Source of the DNA: Kiloniellales bacterium
GTDB lineage: Bacteria > Pseudomonadota > Alphaproteobacteria > Kiloniellales > JAKSDN01
Assembly: GCA_030064845.1 (NCBI GenBank)
Contig: JASJEC010000053.1
Coordinates: 1-64,000, forward strand
DNA length: 64,000 bases
Direction of reading: 5' to 3'
The notes beneath the pieces are model-generated. The model saw nothing but the letters and a program-made list of their open reading frames with translations. It had not been told where the DNA came from and did no database searches. Of the stretch, positions 62,598-64,000 are shown one piece after another. Numbering within the stretch: position 1 is the stretch's first letter; every line of letters starts with the position of its first letter. Made by a program: the position numbers and the translations under genes.

Positions 62598-64000
62598 GTG
62601 GCCCAAGGTGAGGAGACGCCCCGCTGGGGCTTCGTGGAGCGCTACCGGCTCTACTTCAAGCTGGCCTTTCTGATCCTGCTGGTGCTGCTCAGCGTCATCC
62701 CGCTGGCCATGATCGAGGGCGTGGTCAACGAGCGGCAGCTCCTCAGCCACGCGGTCGCCCGAGAGGTGTCGGGCTCCTGGGGCGGCGAGCAGCGGGTCGT
62801 CGGCCCCGTGCTGATCGTGCCCTTCACCGAGACGCGCAAGGAGCAGGTCGCCAACCCCGACCGGACCGAGCCCGGCGATCCCTACTTCATCGAGAAGGAG
62901 GTGACCGAGCGCAAGCACCTCTTCCTGCTACCGGAAGAGCTCACGATCGACGGCACGCTGGCGCCCAAGACCCGCTATCGCGGGATCTACCCGGTCCGGC
63001 TCTACACCGCCGAGACGAGCTTCTCCGGGCGCTTCGCACGGCCCGACTTCGCCAAGCTGGGGATCGACAACCCGATCGAGATCCATTGGGACCGGGCCAA
63101 GGCGGAGCTGCTGATCAGCGATCTGACCGGCAGCCTCAACGCCGTGTCCCTGGACTGGAACGGAGCGGCCCTGCCCTTCGCAACGGGACCGGATGGCATG
63201 CAGGTCCGTGCCTTCCTGCCCAACCTCGAGCGGGCCGACACCTGGCCGGCGGCCTTCTCCTTTCAGGTCGACCTGAACGGCAGCCGCTCGCTCGGCTTCC
63301 TGCCGCTCGGCCAGTCGACCGAGGTCACTCTGCGCTCTTCCTGGCCCCACCCCGGTTTCACCGGCGCCTTCCTGCCGAAGGTCTCGGAAATCGGCGCCGA
63401 GGGTTTCCTGGCGCGCTGGCAAGTCTCGCACCTGGCCCGCGGCCTGCCGCAGCAGTGGGCGGCAAAGGCCGGCACGGCCCGTGAGATCTTGGACATGGCC
63501 CGGCACCGGGGGCTGACCACCCGCCTGGTCGATCCGGTCGACCACTACCTCAAGGTCGAGCGCTCGGTGAAGTACGGCCTGCTGTTCGTGGTGCTGGTCT
63601 CGGGCGCGCTCATGATCCTCGAGACCGTCTCCGGCGGCCGCCTGCACTTCGTGCAGTACGGCATGATCGCCGCTGCGCTCTTCGTCTTCTACCTGCTGTT
63701 CCTCAGCCTGTCGGAGGTCGTCGGCTTCACCCCTGCCTACGCGGTGGCGGCCGGGGCCTCGACCCTGCTGATCGCGCTCTACAGCGGCAAGATCATGGCG
63801 AGCGCCCGGCAGGGCGGCCTGGTGGGCGCCCTGCTCGCGACGATCTACGGCTACCTCTACCTGACGCTCCGCTCCGAGGACTACGCCCTGCTCTCGGGGT
63901 CCTTCGTGCTCTTCGCCGCCCTGGCGGCCGCGATGTACGCGACCCGGAACGTCGACTGGCACCGGCTCGGCCGGCGCAACGGCGAGACGGCGAAAAGCTA
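62598..64000 (+). CDS. creD: CreD-like inner-membrane protein (right end cut at the stop)
   Basis: From a GTG at 62598 (AAGGAGG ten bases before) the frame is open to the right edge: 467 codons followed by TA, so the stop is probably completed by the next base. The N-terminal part has one helix ([22 protein letters not shown]) and a large periplasmic domain with the [16 protein letters not shown] motif of CreD/Cet-type proteins. The C-terminal third has five or six helices ([32 protein letters not shown] and more). Length fits CreD of about 450 residues. Role in envelope integrity. Confidence 0.9.
   Translation, partial: MAQGEETPRWGFVERYRLYFKLAFLILLVLLSVIPLAMIEGVVNERQLLSHAVAREVSGSWGGEQRVVGPVLIVPFTETRKEQVANPDRTEPGDPYFIEKEVTERKHLFLLPEELTIDGTLAPKTRYRGIYPVRLYTAETSFSGRFARPDFAKLGIDNPIEIHWDRAKAELLISDLTGSLNAVSLDWNGAALPFATGPDGMQVRAFLPNLERADTWPAAFSFQVDLNGSRSLGFLPLGQSTEVTLRSSWPHPGFTGAFLPKVSEIGAEGFLARWQVSHLARGLPQQWAAKAGTAREILDMARHRGLTTRLVDPVDHYLKVERSVKYGLLFVVLVSGALMILETVSGGRLHFVQYGMIAAALFVFYLLFLSLSEVVGFTPAYAVAAGASTLLIALYSGKIMASARQGGLVGALLATIYGYLYLTLRSEDYALLSGSFVLFAALAAAMYATRNVDWHRLGRRNGETAKS

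Overview
The window is high-GC chromosomal DNA from an alphaproteobacterium. The gene content and order (rpsF-rpsR-rplI, dnaB-alr-mlaEF-radA-cvpA-purF, the fabD-fabG-acpP-fabF-mltG-yicC-gmk run, surA-lptD, purM-purN, an hdaA-type DnaA paralogue, DUF2794, an aa3-type oxidase subunit IV) most resemble Rhodospirillales/Kiloniellales-type genomes. This placement is inferred from synteny and protein motifs; no search was run. No tRNA, rRNA, CRISPR array, insertion sequence or phage gene was seen. Most of the window is housekeeping core, with small accessory patches.

Left part (1-15.2 kb). An incomplete secreted repeat protein (seven NxxGQVAF units plus a PKD-like domain) runs off the left edge. 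It is followed by two uncharacterised small envelope proteins, a phytanoyl-CoA dioxygenase-like oxygenase, and a pair encoding a MerA-like flavin oxidoreductase and a TVP38/DedA-like membrane protein. A cupredoxin-like secreted protein diverges from a LysR regulator across a classical T-N11-A palindrome. A DapA-like aldolase, an EamA transporter, small lipoproteins, a palindromic repeat patch, a pentapeptide-repeat lipoprotein, aspS and rnd complete this part.

Central part (15.2-41.2 kb). On the minus strand one long, tightly packed block reads rpsF-rpsR-rplI, cfa, dnaB-alr-mlaE-mlaF-radA-cvpA-purF, a DUF2937 protein and an SDR. From the divergent promoter region at about 27.6 kb the plus strand carries fatty-acid synthesis (fabD, fabG, acpP, fabF) and mltG, then yicC and gmk. 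The minus strand resumes with lptD-surA-rsmA; lptF, lptG and pdxA, often found in this cluster in relatives, are absent here. pepA diverges from lptD.

Right part (41.2-64 kb). holC, a second EamA transporter, an ABC-F ATPase with a tiny lipoprotein gene overlapping its end, ndk, a 40-residue oxidase subunit, purM-purN, DUF2066, a CDP-alcohol phosphatidyltransferase, an AI-2E-family permease and the DnaA-like hdaA come first. Then der-bamB-TPR (outer-membrane assembly and ribosome GTPase), a thioredoxin-like protein and DUF2794. A three-gene nitrile hydratase/thiocyanate hydrolase-type operon follows, in which the beta chain is split into two genes and the alpha chain carries a His-rich tail. 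guaA and a creD-like membrane protein close the window, creD ending almost exactly at the right edge.

Points most worth attention: the split-beta nitrile hydratase family operon; two genes (the SDR at 15.9 kb and purM at 48.3 kb) whose best start codon appears to be ATA; several genes under 60 codons that routine calling can miss; and nested palindromes upstream of acpP and the LysR gene.
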